Source of the DNA: an uncultured Eubacteriales bacterium
GTDB lineage: Bacteria; Bacillota; Clostridia; Oscillospirales; Acutalibacteraceae
Assembly (NCBI GenBank): GCA_951801675.1
Contig: CATONX010000013.1
Coordinates: 1 to 56,491 of the forward strand
Reading direction: 5' to 3'
DNA: 56,491 bases
The notes beneath the pieces were generated by a model. The model was not told where the DNA came from and searched no databases. It saw only the letters and a list, made by a program, of their open reading frames with translations. Within the stretch, counting starts at the first letter, position 1, and every line of letters begins with the position of its first letter. The translations under genes were made by a program, and so were the position numbers. Positions 17,370 through 24,554 of this stretch are shown here, piece after piece.

Positions 17370-17403
17370 AAGAGGAGGCGCCGCATCTGCGGCGCCTCCT
17401 CTT
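17370..17403. terminator. GC-rich hairpin between trxA and trxB
   Basis: Perfect 16-bp palindromic stem, 17370-17385 with 17388-17403. The T-tail is better on the plus strand (CTTTTATG) than on the minus strand, so it may slow rather than fully stop trxA transcripts. Confidence 0.6.
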
Positions 17404-17429
17404 TTATGTTTCGCATGTGCCCGTGAATT

Positions 17430-17762
17430 TTACCGCACGGACAGCTCTTCCTCAATCATGGTCTCGTACACGCCGGCAGGCTTCATACCCACCTGCCTGC
17501 CCACCAGACTTCCCTTGTGAAACAGCAGCACCGTGGGGATCATCTGGATGCCGTACCGGTCGGCAAGGGAGGCGTGCTCATCGATGTCCACCTTTACCAC
17601 CGTCACCTTTCCCGCATACTGGTCCGCCAGCTGCTCGATGACCGGCGCGATCATTTTACAAGGAGTGCACCAGGTGGCCCAAAAATCCACCAACAAAAGG
17701 GGTTCGCTTTCCAAAAGCCGGTCAAATGCCTCCACGCTGGGATGCAATACCAGATCAGACAT
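17430..17762 (-). CDS. trxA: Thioredoxin
   Basis: Small disulfide reductase, 110 aa. Active site is WCTPC (C32 and C35), with Thr where most thioredoxins have Gly. The rest is standard: VDFWATWCTPCKM, KVDIDEHASLADRYGI, the cis-proline site MIPTVLLFHKG. Start ATG 17762 has AGGAGG in range; longer reading upstream is not conserved. Its start overlaps the end of the TrxR-like gene by eight bases, so the pair is coupled. The T variant can shift the redox potential; effect here is inference. Confidence 0.93.
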   Translation of the reverse strand: MSDLVLHPSVEAFDRLLESEPLLLVDFWATWCTPCKMIAPVIEQLADQYAGKVTVVKVDIDEHASLADRYGIQMIPTVLLFHKGSLVGRQVGMKPAGVYETMIEEELSVR

Positions 17763-18609
17763 ACTCTTTCTCCTCCTTTTGGATTTCGTCGAGATGCTTG
17801 GCAGCCTGCTGTCCGGCAATTAAGCCTTCGCCCACTGCTTTGGACACTTGCAAGGGCTTCCCGGTACAGTCGCCGCAGGCGAACACACCGGGGATGCTGG
17901 TTTCCATGGCGGAGTTGACCACCACAAACCCGCTTTTCATTTCCAGGCCGTCCATCAGCGTATCCGGCGCGATGGAGTTTCGCAGCAGGAAAACTCCCTG
18001 GGCTTCCAGAATCCGGTCCCCGACCCGCGCGCCGGTCACCGTCTTGCTCCCGAGAATCTCTGCAATGGTTCCCCGCAGATAGGGAATGTGGGGCGAAAGC
18101 TCGGCAGGGCGTTCCCGCGCGGTCACATAAGTCACCTTTACGCCGATGCTATGAAGGAAATTGGCTTCTCCCGCCGCCCCGTCCGACTGGCCGTACACCA
18201 CGGCCTCCTTGCCCCGGTAAAGCATACCGTCACAGGTCGCGCAGTAGCTGACGCCACGGCCGAGAAGCTTCCCCTCGCCCGGAATCGGTTTGGGTGAGGA
18301 AGCGCCCAGGGCCAGGATCACCGTTTTTGCCTGCAGAATTTCGCTGTTGAAATTGACCATGAACTTATCGCCGAAGGGCAGGATGTTGACCACCCGGCCG
18401 ATTTCCGGCTCCACTCCCATAGCCTTGACATGCTCTAAAAAGGATGCCATCAGTTCTTCGCCGGACACGTGGTAGAGTCCCAAATAATTGTCCACTCGCT
18501 CGGCTTTTTTTAAGAAGGGGTCCCCGCCCGACAGAATCCGCACGGTCTTTCCCCGGGTCAGGGCGTTGACCGCCGCGGATAAGCCGGCCGGTCCTGCGCC
18601 GATAATCAT
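17755..18609 (-). CDS. Thioredoxin-reductase-like flavoprotein lacking the usual NADPH motif
   Basis: Related to TrxB: FAD site IIGAGPAGLSAAVNALTRG, redox CATC motif, and FACGDCTGKPLQVSKAVGEG at the end. The second nucleotide site differs: YGQSDGAAGEANFL, and TARERPAELS replaces HRRxxxRA, so NADPH binding is doubtful. Clostridia contain ferredoxin-linked flavin thioredoxin reductases with this loss, a likely identity but not proven. The ATG at 18609 starts inside the first beta strand and has no ribosome site. An in-frame ACG at 18630 sits seven bases after AGAGGTG and would restore QQITDVMIIGAG, so the true start may be ACG. Co-transcribed with trxA. Confidence 0.85.
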   Translation of the reverse strand: MIIGAGPAGLSAAVNALTRGKTVRILSGGDPFLKKAERVDNYLGLYHVSGEELMASFLEHVKAMGVEPEIGRVVNILPFGDKFMVNFNSEILQAKTVILALGASSPKPIPGEGKLLGRGVSYCATCDGMLYRGKEAVVYGQSDGAAGEANFLHSIGVKVTYVTARERPAELSPHIPYLRGTIAEILGSKTVTGARVGDRILEAQGVFLLRNSIAPDTLMDGLEMKSGFVVVNSAMETSIPGVFACGDCTGKPLQVSKAVGEGLIAGQQAAKHLDEIQKEEKEYV

Positions 18610-18693
18610 AACGTCAGTAATCTGTTGCGTAGCCGATCACCTCTCTGTTATCTATGTATGCGGTTGGGGGCGGTATTCGTTCGTGTTTTCTCC

Positions 18694-18722
18694 TTGACAA
18701 GGGGTGCTTTCTTCGCTATGAT
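18694..18722 (+). promoter_or_regulatory. Near-consensus promoter of the maltose acetyltransferase gene
   Basis: -35 TTGACA (18694-18699), 17-bp spacer, -10 TATGAT (18717-18722). One base from consensus overall. Confidence 0.88.
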
Positions 18723-18756
18723 ACACGAAAATCAAGGAACACGGAGGACACCGTCC

Positions 18757-19356
18757 ATGAAAAGCGAAAAGGAAAAAATGCTAGCAGGCGAGCTCTACCG
18801 CGCCAGTGACCCGGTTCTGGTACAGGAGCATCTGGCCGCCCAGGAGCTGACGGCGGAATATAACCGCACCCTTCCCCACGAGCGCGAGCACCGGGAAGCG
18901 CTTTTGCGAAAGCTTTTCGGCGGAGCGGGGGTCGCCCCCTTCGTAGAGCCGGACTTTCACTGCGACTACGGGTATAACATTCGGGTCAAAGACCGGTTTT
19001 ACGCGAATTTCGGCTGCATCATCCTGGACGTGGCCCCTGTCACCTTTGGGGATGACTGCATGCTGGGTCCCCGGGTTTCGGTTTTCACCGCTGGGCATCC
19101 CTTAGACCCGCACGAACGCCGAAGCGGCCTCGAATACGGAAAACCCGTCACCGTGGGGAGCAACGTCTGGATCGGGGGAGGCGCCATCTTAAATCCCGGC
19201 GTCACCATCGGGGACAATGCGGTGATCGCCTCGGGCGCGGTGGTGACCAAGGACATACCGCCCAACTGCCTGGCGGCGGGCGTCCCCGCCAAGGTCATCA
19301 AAACCATCGAGCCCCGTTCAGACAAAAACGGTTCAGGCCGGTCACACAGGTCCTGA
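18757..19356 (+). CDS. maa: Maltose O-acetyltransferase family protein
   Basis: Left-handed beta-helix acetyltransferase that puts acetyl groups on sugars such as maltose or glucose. 199 aa with the N-terminal Mac domain (SEKEKMLAGELYRASDPVL), then hexapeptide repeats: PDFHCDYGYNIRVKDRFYANFGCIILD, FTAGHPLDPHERRSGLEYG with the catalytic histidine, and IGGGAILNPGVTIGDNAVIASGAVVTKDIP. ATG 18757 has GGAGG at good distance; longer starts have no site. It has its own strong promoter, divergent from the TrxR-like gene. The true sugar is unknown. Confidence 0.9.
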   Translation: MKSEKEKMLAGELYRASDPVLVQEHLAAQELTAEYNRTLPHEREHREALLRKLFGGAGVAPFVEPDFHCDYGYNIRVKDRFYANFGCIILDVAPVTFGDDCMLGPRVSVFTAGHPLDPHERRSGLEYGKPVTVGSNVWIGGGAILNPGVTIGDNAVIASGAVVTKDIPPNCLAAGVPAKVIKTIEPRSDKNGSGRSHRS

Positions 19357-19401
19357 CGCTGTTGAAAAAGCCGGCAGGCGGGTTTCTTCGTTTTGCTCCT
19401 G

Positions 19402-19752
19402 TTACAGCGCTTTCTCCCACTCGTCGGGCCGAAAGCCCACAAGCACCGCCGTATCGGTAATCAAAAGCGGGCGCTTGACGAGCATGCCGTCCGAAGCAAG
19501 CAGGGAAAGCTGGTCCTCCTCGCTCATGGCGGGGAGGGTTTCTTTGAGGCCCAAAGACCGGTATTTGAGGCCGCTTGTGTTAAAGAACCGCTTGAGAGGC
19601 AGGCCGCTTCGGGCCGCCCATGTTTGAAGCTCCTCCACGGTGGGGGGATTCTCGACTATATGCCGGTCTTCAAACGCCTCGTGGTGCTCCAAAAGCCATT
19701 TCTTTGCCTTCTGGCAGGTGGAGCATTTGGGATATTCCAAAAACAGGATCAT
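19402..19752 (-). CDS. ArsC/Spx-family thioredoxin-fold protein with CSTC motif
   Basis: Arsenate-reductase-like protein of the Spx/YffB kind, 116 aa. LEYPKCSTCQKAKKWLLEH at residues 4-22 carries a CxxC, FNTSGLKYRSLGLKE follows, and LLASDGMLVKRPLLI with VGFRPDEWEKAL close it. CSTC is usual for YffB/YusI types; arsenic resistance is not implied. Start ATG 19752 behind AGGAGG. Last gene of the compact operon macro-yccF-ywbE-unknown-this, with a four-base overlap to the gene before. Confidence 0.88.
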   Translation of the reverse strand: MILFLEYPKCSTCQKAKKWLLEHHEAFEDRHIVENPPTVEELQTWAARSGLPLKRFFNTSGLKYRSLGLKETLPAMSEEDQLSLLASDGMLVKRPLLITDTAVLVGFRPDEWEKAL

Positions 19753-19979
19753 ACCAGTCCTCCTCTTCTGATGGTTCTGCGCAGATGATGCTGCCGGTAA
19801 AACCGGGCGATGTCCTTCTCCGAACGCACCACCACCGCCTGCAAAAGACGTCCGCCGTCCTTCTCCCGAAACCCGATCAGGGTTTCCCCGGTACAAATGC
19901 TCGATTCCACCGCCACGTCCTTCTCGGTAAACGCTCCGTCCTGAGGCAAAGGGGCGCGGCGCCTATGAAACAGTCCCAT
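19749..19979 (-). CDS. Conserved-looking small protein, function unknown
   Basis: A 76-aa protein without a family I can name. It begins MGLFHRRRAPLPQDG, has a central stretch ESSICTGETLIGFREKDGGRLLQAVVVRSEKDIARFY and a basic tail. The ATG shares one base with the YwbE stop (TAATG) and its stop overlaps the ArsC-like start (ATGA), so it is certainly placed to be translated. No signal or membrane segment. The tight coupling is the best evidence that it is real. Confidence 0.65.
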   Translation of the reverse strand: MGLFHRRRAPLPQDGAFTEKDVAVESSICTGETLIGFREKDGGRLLQAVVVRSEKDIARFYRQHHLRRTIRRGGLV

Positions 19980-20182
19980 TACGATTCCTCCAAAATCGAT
20001 TGTACCCGGCCCACCTGTCCGTCCTCCAGCATCACCTTGATGCCGTGGGGATGGGTGGGGCTTTTGGTTAAGATGCGCTTGACACGCCCGCGGGTCAGAC
20101 GGCCCGTGGGCTGATCTTTTTTGAGCACCACATCCACCGTCGCCCCGATGGAAATGGCGCTGCGTGTTCTTGCGTCCATCAT
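19979..20182 (-). CDS. ywbE: YwbE family protein (DUF2196)
   Basis: A 67-aa protein of the YwbE family, whose role is unknown. Hallmarks: SAISIGATVDVVLKKDQPTGRLTRGRVKRILTKSPTHPHGIKVMLEDGQVGRV, that is, nearly the whole protein is the domain. It looks like a small beta-barrel. AAGGAGA lies just ahead; either ATG 20182 or 20179 may start it. Stop and next start share a base. Confidence 0.9.
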   Translation of the reverse strand: MMDARTRSAISIGATVDVVLKKDQPTGRLTRGRVKRILTKSPTHPHGIKVMLEDGQVGRVQSILEES

Positions 20183-20193
20183 TCTCCTTACTC

Positions 20194-20553
20194 CTATCGC
20201 ACGCTGGCGCCGAAGGGCATCAGCGCCAGCTTTGCCAGCTTAAAGCACTGCATTCCGAAGGGAATGCCGATGATGGTAATGCAGAAAAGACAGCCAATCA
20301 GAGCCGCTTCGATGGCAAGAGGAATGCCGCTGAAGATCATCCACAGGATGTTGAGAAGCAGCGAGCCCACTCCGCCGCCGTACACTACTTCTTTGCCGAA
20401 CGGAAAGAAGGCAAGGGACGCGAACTTGAAGCATTGCGTCCCGATGGGGATGCCCACGATGGTGATGCACCACAAACCCCCCGCCAGCACCCAGCTCAGG
20501 CCCATAATCAGGCCGCCGAACACAAACCACAGCGCGTTTCCAAGACAGCCCAT
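20194..20553 (-). CDS. YccF domain membrane protein
   Basis: A 119-aa inner-membrane protein with two copies of the YccF motif: GLWCITIVGIPIGTQCFKFASLAFFPFGKEV near residues 26-56 and the matching CLFCITIIGIPFGMQCFKLAKLALMPFG near 88-114. Four hydrophobic segments. Function unknown. AAAGGAGG precedes ATG 20553, inside the end of the macro-domain gene, so the two are cotranscribed. Confidence 0.92.
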   Translation of the reverse strand: MGCLGNALWFVFGGLIMGLSWVLAGGLWCITIVGIPIGTQCFKFASLAFFPFGKEVVYGGGVGSLLLNILWMIFSGIPLAIEAALIGCLFCITIIGIPFGMQCFKLAKLALMPFGASVR

Positions 20554-20555
20554 AT

Positions 20556-21080
20556 TTATCCTCCTTTTGCGCTAGCATCCCGGCAGGCCTGCTCATAAGC
20601 GGCCTTGGTTTTTTCGTCAAAGCAGACCATCGTCACCGATTGGATGGCCTGGTCCCCGTCCAGGAACGCTAGAATGGTATTCACCGCAATGGCTGCGGCC
20701 TTTTTAAGCGGAAACCGGTAAACCCCGGTGCTGATGGAAGGGAAGGCCACGGTTTTGCATCCCTGTTCCTCGGCGAGGGTAAGGCTATTTTGGTAGCAAT
20801 TGGCCAGCAGCTCCTCTTCCCCGTGACTCCCGCCTTGCCAGATGGGGCCAGGAGTGTGGATGACGTACTTTGCCGGCAGCCGGTAGCCCTTGGTCAGCTT
20901 TGCCTGCCCGGTTTTGCAGCCGTGCAGAGTCCGGCACTCTTCCAGAAGCTGCGGCCCCGCCGCCCGGTGAATGGCCCCGTCCACTCCGCCGCCGCCCAGC
21001 AGCGACGTATTGGCGGCGTTGACAATGGCGTCCACCGCCTGGGTGGTAATATCGCCTCGGATGATGGATAGTCGCTCCAT
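20556..21080 (-). CDS. Macro domain protein, O-acetyl-ADP-ribose deacetylase type
   Basis: Binds ADP-ribose and likely removes acetyl or ADP-ribosyl groups, as in YmdB and MacroD. 174 aa, all one domain: [37 protein letters not shown] carries the conserved N and D and the GGG-VDGAIH loop, and [15 protein letters not shown] is the second ligand loop. First gene of the five-gene operon going left. AAGGAG precedes ATG 21080. No ADP-ribosyltransferase partner is nearby. Confidence 0.93.
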   Translation of the reverse strand: MERLSIIRGDITTQAVDAIVNAANTSLLGGGGVDGAIHRAAGPQLLEECRTLHGCKTGQAKLTKGYRLPAKYVIHTPGPIWQGGSHGEEELLANCYQNSLTLAEEQGCKTVAFPSISTGVYRFPLKKAAAIAVNTILAFLDGDQAIQSVTMVCFDEKTKAAYEQACRDASAKGG

Positions 21081-21461
21081 CGGTTCTCATCTCCTTGCGC
21101 TAGCATATGGGTTCTTTTAGTCGTTCATTCCCGTTTATTAGGCGAGCGCCAAATTTGCCTGGCGCCTTCTATGGCGCGATCACCATAGGGCAAATCCATC
21201 CTATGTCCCTCTGCCCGAAAAGCGGCGGTGCTTCCATGCGAAACCGGGTTAGGCGGCCGAAATCCCGCCGAAAATCCGCTCATGATGGAATGACGCGGCC
21301 CAACCGAACATATGGATAGCTTGTACTTCATTCGAAAAGCCCGGCAAAAGGGAGACACTGCCCGCACGCATGGCTTTAAGAGGAACTGCTCGGGCACCGG
21401 TCCCCATTCAAGCTCAAAGAGGGTAGTCCGCCGGTTCGAGATACCTTAGGGACGGCCTTTC
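21081..21461. other. Gap of about 380 bases with no recognised gene
   Basis: Lies between the start of the macro-domain gene and the stop of an ArsC-like gene. One 90-codon minus-strand frame (21125-21397) is arginine- and serine-rich without domain signs or a good ribosome site, so I do not call it. The promoter of the macro operon must be here, but I see no clear hexamers. Confidence 0.5.
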
Positions 21462-21797
21462 CTACTCCCAGGTTTTCCAAACCTCAGGACAATACCCCAC
21501 CGTAGCCTGCCTGCCGTTTCGCACAATGGGGGTTTTGAACGCTTTTGGATTTTCCAAAAGCTTTTCCTCCCGGTCGCTTTCATACGCCAAATACCGGATG
21601 AGGGGTGCCGCCTGTGCCTTCTCGTCGATGAGGGCTTCGAGGGACCCCACCGCTTGCTTGACACTTTGCAGTTCGCCCGCGCTCATACCGTATTTCGCCA
21701 CGTCAATGCGCTGGAACTTGACTCCGCGCTCCTTAAAATAGCGCTCCGCTTTCTTCGTATCGAAGCACTTGTTTTTCCCGTAAATCTGGATGTTCAT
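21462..21797 (-). CDS. ArsC/Spx-family protein with a single active-site cysteine
   Basis: Second ArsC-like protein of the window, 111 aa: MNIQIYGKNKCFDTKKAERYFKERGVKFQRIDV. The first half keeps the fold, but the site reads CFDT, so there is one cysteine rather than CxxC. AAPLIRYLAYESDREEKLLENPKAFKTPIVRNG is the standard second half. AAAGGAG lies before ATG 21797. It stands alone, divergent from the feo operon. One-cysteine members may use glutathione-like thiols or be regulators; not resolved here. Confidence 0.85.
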   Translation of the reverse strand: MNIQIYGKNKCFDTKKAERYFKERGVKFQRIDVAKYGMSAGELQSVKQAVGSLEALIDEKAQAAPLIRYLAYESDREEKLLENPKAFKTPIVRNGRQATVGYCPEVWKTWE

Positions 21798-21907
21798 GAG
21801 CCGCTCCTTTGCTTTTGCTTTCTTGCTCTGGCTCCATTGTAGCATAGGCGGCAAATTTTGCAAGCAAACTGGACTTTTTTGCACCCCTTCCTCGGCATCC
21901 CCTCACC

Positions 21908-21937
21908 TTGACAAGGGGAATGCACCACGTGTACAAT
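21908..21937 (+). promoter_or_regulatory. feo operon promoter
   Basis: -35 TTGACA (21908-21913), 18-bp spacer, -10 TACAAT (21932-21937). The spacer contains CACGTG. No convincing Fur or DtxR box was seen next to it. Confidence 0.8.
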
Positions 21938-21992
21938 GGTAGTATTGGCTAACTGAAAAACCGCATTTTTATTTTTCCAAGGAGGAGCTGCC

Positions 21993-22226
21993 ATGACCCT
22001 CGATCAGGTAAAGCCCGGCTACGGCGGGATTATTACAGCGGTAGGCGGAGAAGGCGCATTGCGCCACCGGCTGCTGGACATGGGGCTGACCCCCAAAACC
22101 CACGTCATGGTGCGCAAGGTGGCGCCCATGGGCGATCCCATCGAGCTATACTTACGCAGCTATGTGCTCACCATCCGGCGGGAGGATGCGGCTAAGATCC
22201 AACTCAAGGAGGTCTCGCCCGTATGA
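21993..22226 (+). CDS. feoA: Ferrous iron transport protein A
   Basis: Small cytoplasmic SH3-like partner of FeoB, 77 aa, with LRHRLLDMGLTPKTHVMVRKVAPMGDPIELYLRSYVLTIRREDA. AGGAG is just ahead of ATG 21993. Its stop overlaps the feoB start by four bases, so the two are coupled. Together they import Fe2+, the main iron form without oxygen. Confidence 0.95.
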   Translation: MTLDQVKPGYGGIITAVGGEGALRHRLLDMGLTPKTHVMVRKVAPMGDPIELYLRSYVLTIRREDAAKIQLKEVSPV

Positions 22227-24238
22227 GCGATTTACTGGCTCTCGCCGGCAATCAAAACTGTGGAAAGACCACCCTGTTCAACTGCCTGACGGGCAGCAAC
22301 CAGCATGTGGGTAATTTCCCCGGCGTGACGGTAGAGAAAAAGGAAGGGCCCATCAAAGGGCACAAGGACATGATTTTGGTGGACCTTCCTGGAATCTACT
22401 CCCTTTCTCCCTACACTTCGGAAGAGGTGGTCACCCGGGATTTTATTTTGAAAGAGCATCCTAAAGCCGTCATCAACATTGTGGACGCCACCAACATCGA
22501 GCGAAACCTCTATCTGTCCTTGCAGCTGATGGAGCTGGGGATTCCCATGGTGATCGCTTTGAACATGATGGATGAGGTGCGCGCCAGCGGCAACTCCATC
22601 GATGTGGAGCTTTTGAGCGCCCATCTGGGAGTGCCGGTCATCCCCATTTCCGCGGGGAAAAACGAAGGAATTTCCGACCTGTTGGACGCGGTAACCGAAA
22701 CCGTACGCCATCCGAAGCCGCCGGCACGCATGGATTTCTGCCGGGGTGAGGTACATAAGGCGATTCATTCCATCGCCCACATCATCGAGGACCAGGCGAA
22801 GACGTCGGGCTATCCGCTGCGCTTTGCCGCCACCAAGCTCGTCGAAGGGGACGAGCTGATGATAAAAGCGTTGCATTTGACCTCCGACCAAAAGCATATT
22901 CTCAACCATATGGTAGAGAATATGGAAAAGGCGCTGGATATGGACCGGGAAGCGGCCCTGGCGGACATGCGTTATACCTTTATTGAGGAAATCTGCCGTG
23001 ACTGCGTGGTCAAGCACCGGGAGACCAGGGAACAGGTCCGCTCGGAAAAGATCGACCGGCTTTTGACCCACAAGTACCTGGGCATTCCCATCTTCCTGGG
23101 GATCATGCTGCTCATTTTCTGGCTGACCTTCTCGGTGCTGGGCGCGCCGCTGCAGGATCTGCTGGACAACTGGATCGGCGTGGGCACCGACTGGCTGGAA
23201 GGAGTTCTTGTCTCCGCCGGGACCAGCGAATGGGTCCGCTCTCTTCTCATCGACGGCGTCTGCGCGGGGGTGGGGAGCGTGTTGTCCTTCCTGCCTATCA
23301 TTGTGCTGCTGTTTTTCTTCCTGTCCTTGCTGGAGGACAGCGGGTATATGGCCCGGGTCGCCTTTGTCATGGACAAGATGCTTCGAAAAATCGGTTTGTC
23401 CGGCCGTTCCTTTGTTCCCATGCTCATCGGGTTCGGATGCAGCGTGCCGGCCATCATGGCCACCCGTACCCTCTCAAGCGACCGGGACCGAAAGATGACC
23501 ATTGTGCTCACTCCCTTCATGTCCTGCAGCGCAAAGCTGCCCATCTACGGCATGATCACCATGGCCTTTTTCCCAAAACAGGGCGGGATCGTTATGTTCG
23601 CCCTGTACGTGCTGGGAATGGTGGTGGCGATTTTGTCGGGCCTTCTTCTCAAAAGCACCATCTTCAAGGGGAATCCCGTTCCCTTCGTCATGGAGCTGCC
23701 GTCCTACCGGATGCCGGCTTTGCGGGGGGTGCTGATGCTCATGTGGGAAAAGGCGAAGGACTTTATCCGCAAGGCCTTTACCATCATTTTCGTAGCGGCC
23801 ATCGTCATTTGGTTTTTGCAGAGCTTCGACTGGTCGCTCAACTGGGTGGAGGACTCCACCGACAGCATTCTCGCTTCCATCGGCTCGGTCATCGCGCCCC
23901 TCTTCATCCCGCTGGGCTTTGACGACTGGCGGGCTTCCACCGCTCTGATTACCGGGCTTACCGCCAAGGAATCGGTGGTGAGCACCCTGACGGTGCTCAC
24001 GGGCGCTGCTAGCGACGCCCAGCTTTCCGCGGTGCTGCACACCATTTTCACCCCGGTCAGCTCCATCTCCTTTTTGGCGTTTACCGTGCTCTACATGCCC
24101 TGTGTGGCTGCTTTCGCCGCTACCAAGCGAGAGCTCGGCTCCCTGCGGGCGGCCGTGGCCACCGCCGCGTATCAGACCAGCGTGGCTTATATCGCGGCGT
24201 TTGTCATTTTTCAGTTCGGTCAATTGTTTTTCGGATAA
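22223..24238 (+). CDS. feoB: Ferrous iron transport protein B
   Basis: GTP-dependent Fe2+ importer, 671 aa. The N-terminal G domain shows G1 GNQNCGKTTLFN (residues 8-19), G3 DLPGIYSL, G4 NMMDE, then a helical linker to about residue 270, and a membrane domain with two Gate repeats (GFGCSVPAIMATRTL near 405; a later one including SPVSSI-type loops) and the closing NEOGATE-like region. G4 reads NMMD rather than NKMD, a common FeoB form. Complete, first of the transporter genes after feoA. Confidence 0.95.
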   Translation: MSDLLALAGNQNCGKTTLFNCLTGSNQHVGNFPGVTVEKKEGPIKGHKDMILVDLPGIYSLSPYTSEEVVTRDFILKEHPKAVINIVDATNIERNLYLSLQLMELGIPMVIALNMMDEVRASGNSIDVELLSAHLGVPVIPISAGKNEGISDLLDAVTETVRHPKPPARMDFCRGEVHKAIHSIAHIIEDQAKTSGYPLRFAATKLVEGDELMIKALHLTSDQKHILNHMVENMEKALDMDREAALADMRYTFIEEICRDCVVKHRETREQVRSEKIDRLLTHKYLGIPIFLGIMLLIFWLTFSVLGAPLQDLLDNWIGVGTDWLEGVLVSAGTSEWVRSLLIDGVCAGVGSVLSFLPIIVLLFFFLSLLEDSGYMARVAFVMDKMLRKIGLSGRSFVPMLIGFGCSVPAIMATRTLSSDRDRKMTIVLTPFMSCSAKLPIYGMITMAFFPKQGGIVMFALYVLGMVVAILSGLLLKSTIFKGNPVPFVMELPSYRMPALRGVLMLMWEKAKDFIRKAFTIIFVAAIVIWFLQSFDWSLNWVEDSTDSILASIGSVIAPLFIPLGFDDWRASTALITGLTAKESVVSTLTVLTGAASDAQLSAVLHTIFTPVSSISFLAFTVLYMPCVAAFAATKRELGSLRAAVATAAYQTSVAYIAAFVIFQFGQLFFG

Positions 24239-24250
24239 GAAAGGAACACC

Positions 24251-24442
24251 ATGACTCCTGCTGATATCGTTGTATTGTCCATTCTGGCCGTCCTGGTCAT
24301 TGCCGTGTTCGTCTTTTTAAGGCGGCGCAAAAAGCGGGGCGTCCACTGCGCGGGCTGCGACCGCTGCACCAAGGCGGACGGCTGCTCCAGTTGCTGCCAA
24401 TCAGAGAAAAAACCGAACACTCCGCCCGGCTCGTCCAAATAA
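24251..24442 (+). CDS. FeoB-associated Cys-rich membrane protein
   Basis: A 63-aa protein of the PF12669 type: one membrane segment at about residues 6-22, then basic RRRKK and a cysteine cluster HCAGCDRCTKADGCSSCC. Seen next to feoB in many Clostridia; proposed to help iron handling but not proven. It starts 12 bases after feoB. Its last codons are part of the terminator stem. Confidence 0.9.
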   Translation: MTPADIVVLSILAVLVIAVFVFLRRRKKRGVHCAGCDRCTKADGCSSCCQSEKKPNTPPGSSK

Positions 24443-24463
24443 CGGGGCCGGGCGGAGTTTTTT
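24419..24463 (+). terminator. Terminator of the feo operon, overlapping the last gene
   Basis: 12-bp perfect stem, 24419-24430 with 24447-24458, loop 16 bases, then six Ts. The left arm and the stop codon of the FeoB-associated gene lie inside the structure. Confidence 0.85.
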
Positions 24464-24474
24464 GCAAAAAGGGC

Positions 24475-24505
24475 TTGACTTTGCCCTTAGGGCAACCGGT
24501 ATGCT
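24475..24505 (+). promoter_or_regulatory. MerR-type promoter with 19-bp spacer and palindromic operator
   Basis: -35 TTGACT (24475-24480), spacer 19 bp, -10 TATGCT (24500-24505). The spacer holds the perfect dyad TTGCCCTTAGGGCAA (24481-24495). Over-long spacers with a central dyad are the hallmark of MerR activation by DNA distortion. It drives the MerR/GyrI gene at 24555, so autoregulation is expected. Confidence 0.88.
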
Positions 24506-24554
24506 AAGGATGCCGCCAGCGCGCGGGGCGGCGAAACGAAAGGAATGGTTTTTC

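Noticed and set aside
19402-19752. Arsenate resistance gene
   Set aside because: The CSTC ArsC/YffB type and an operon without arsB or arsR give no support for arsenic resistance.
21125-21397. 90-codon minus-strand frame in the 21 kb gap
   Set aside because: No ribosome site, no coupling to a neighbour, and an R/S/P composition typical of non-coding GC-rich DNA.
21930-21990. Fur or DtxR box at the feo promoter
   Set aside because: TTGGCTAACTGAA only partly resembles a DtxR half; no proper dyad.
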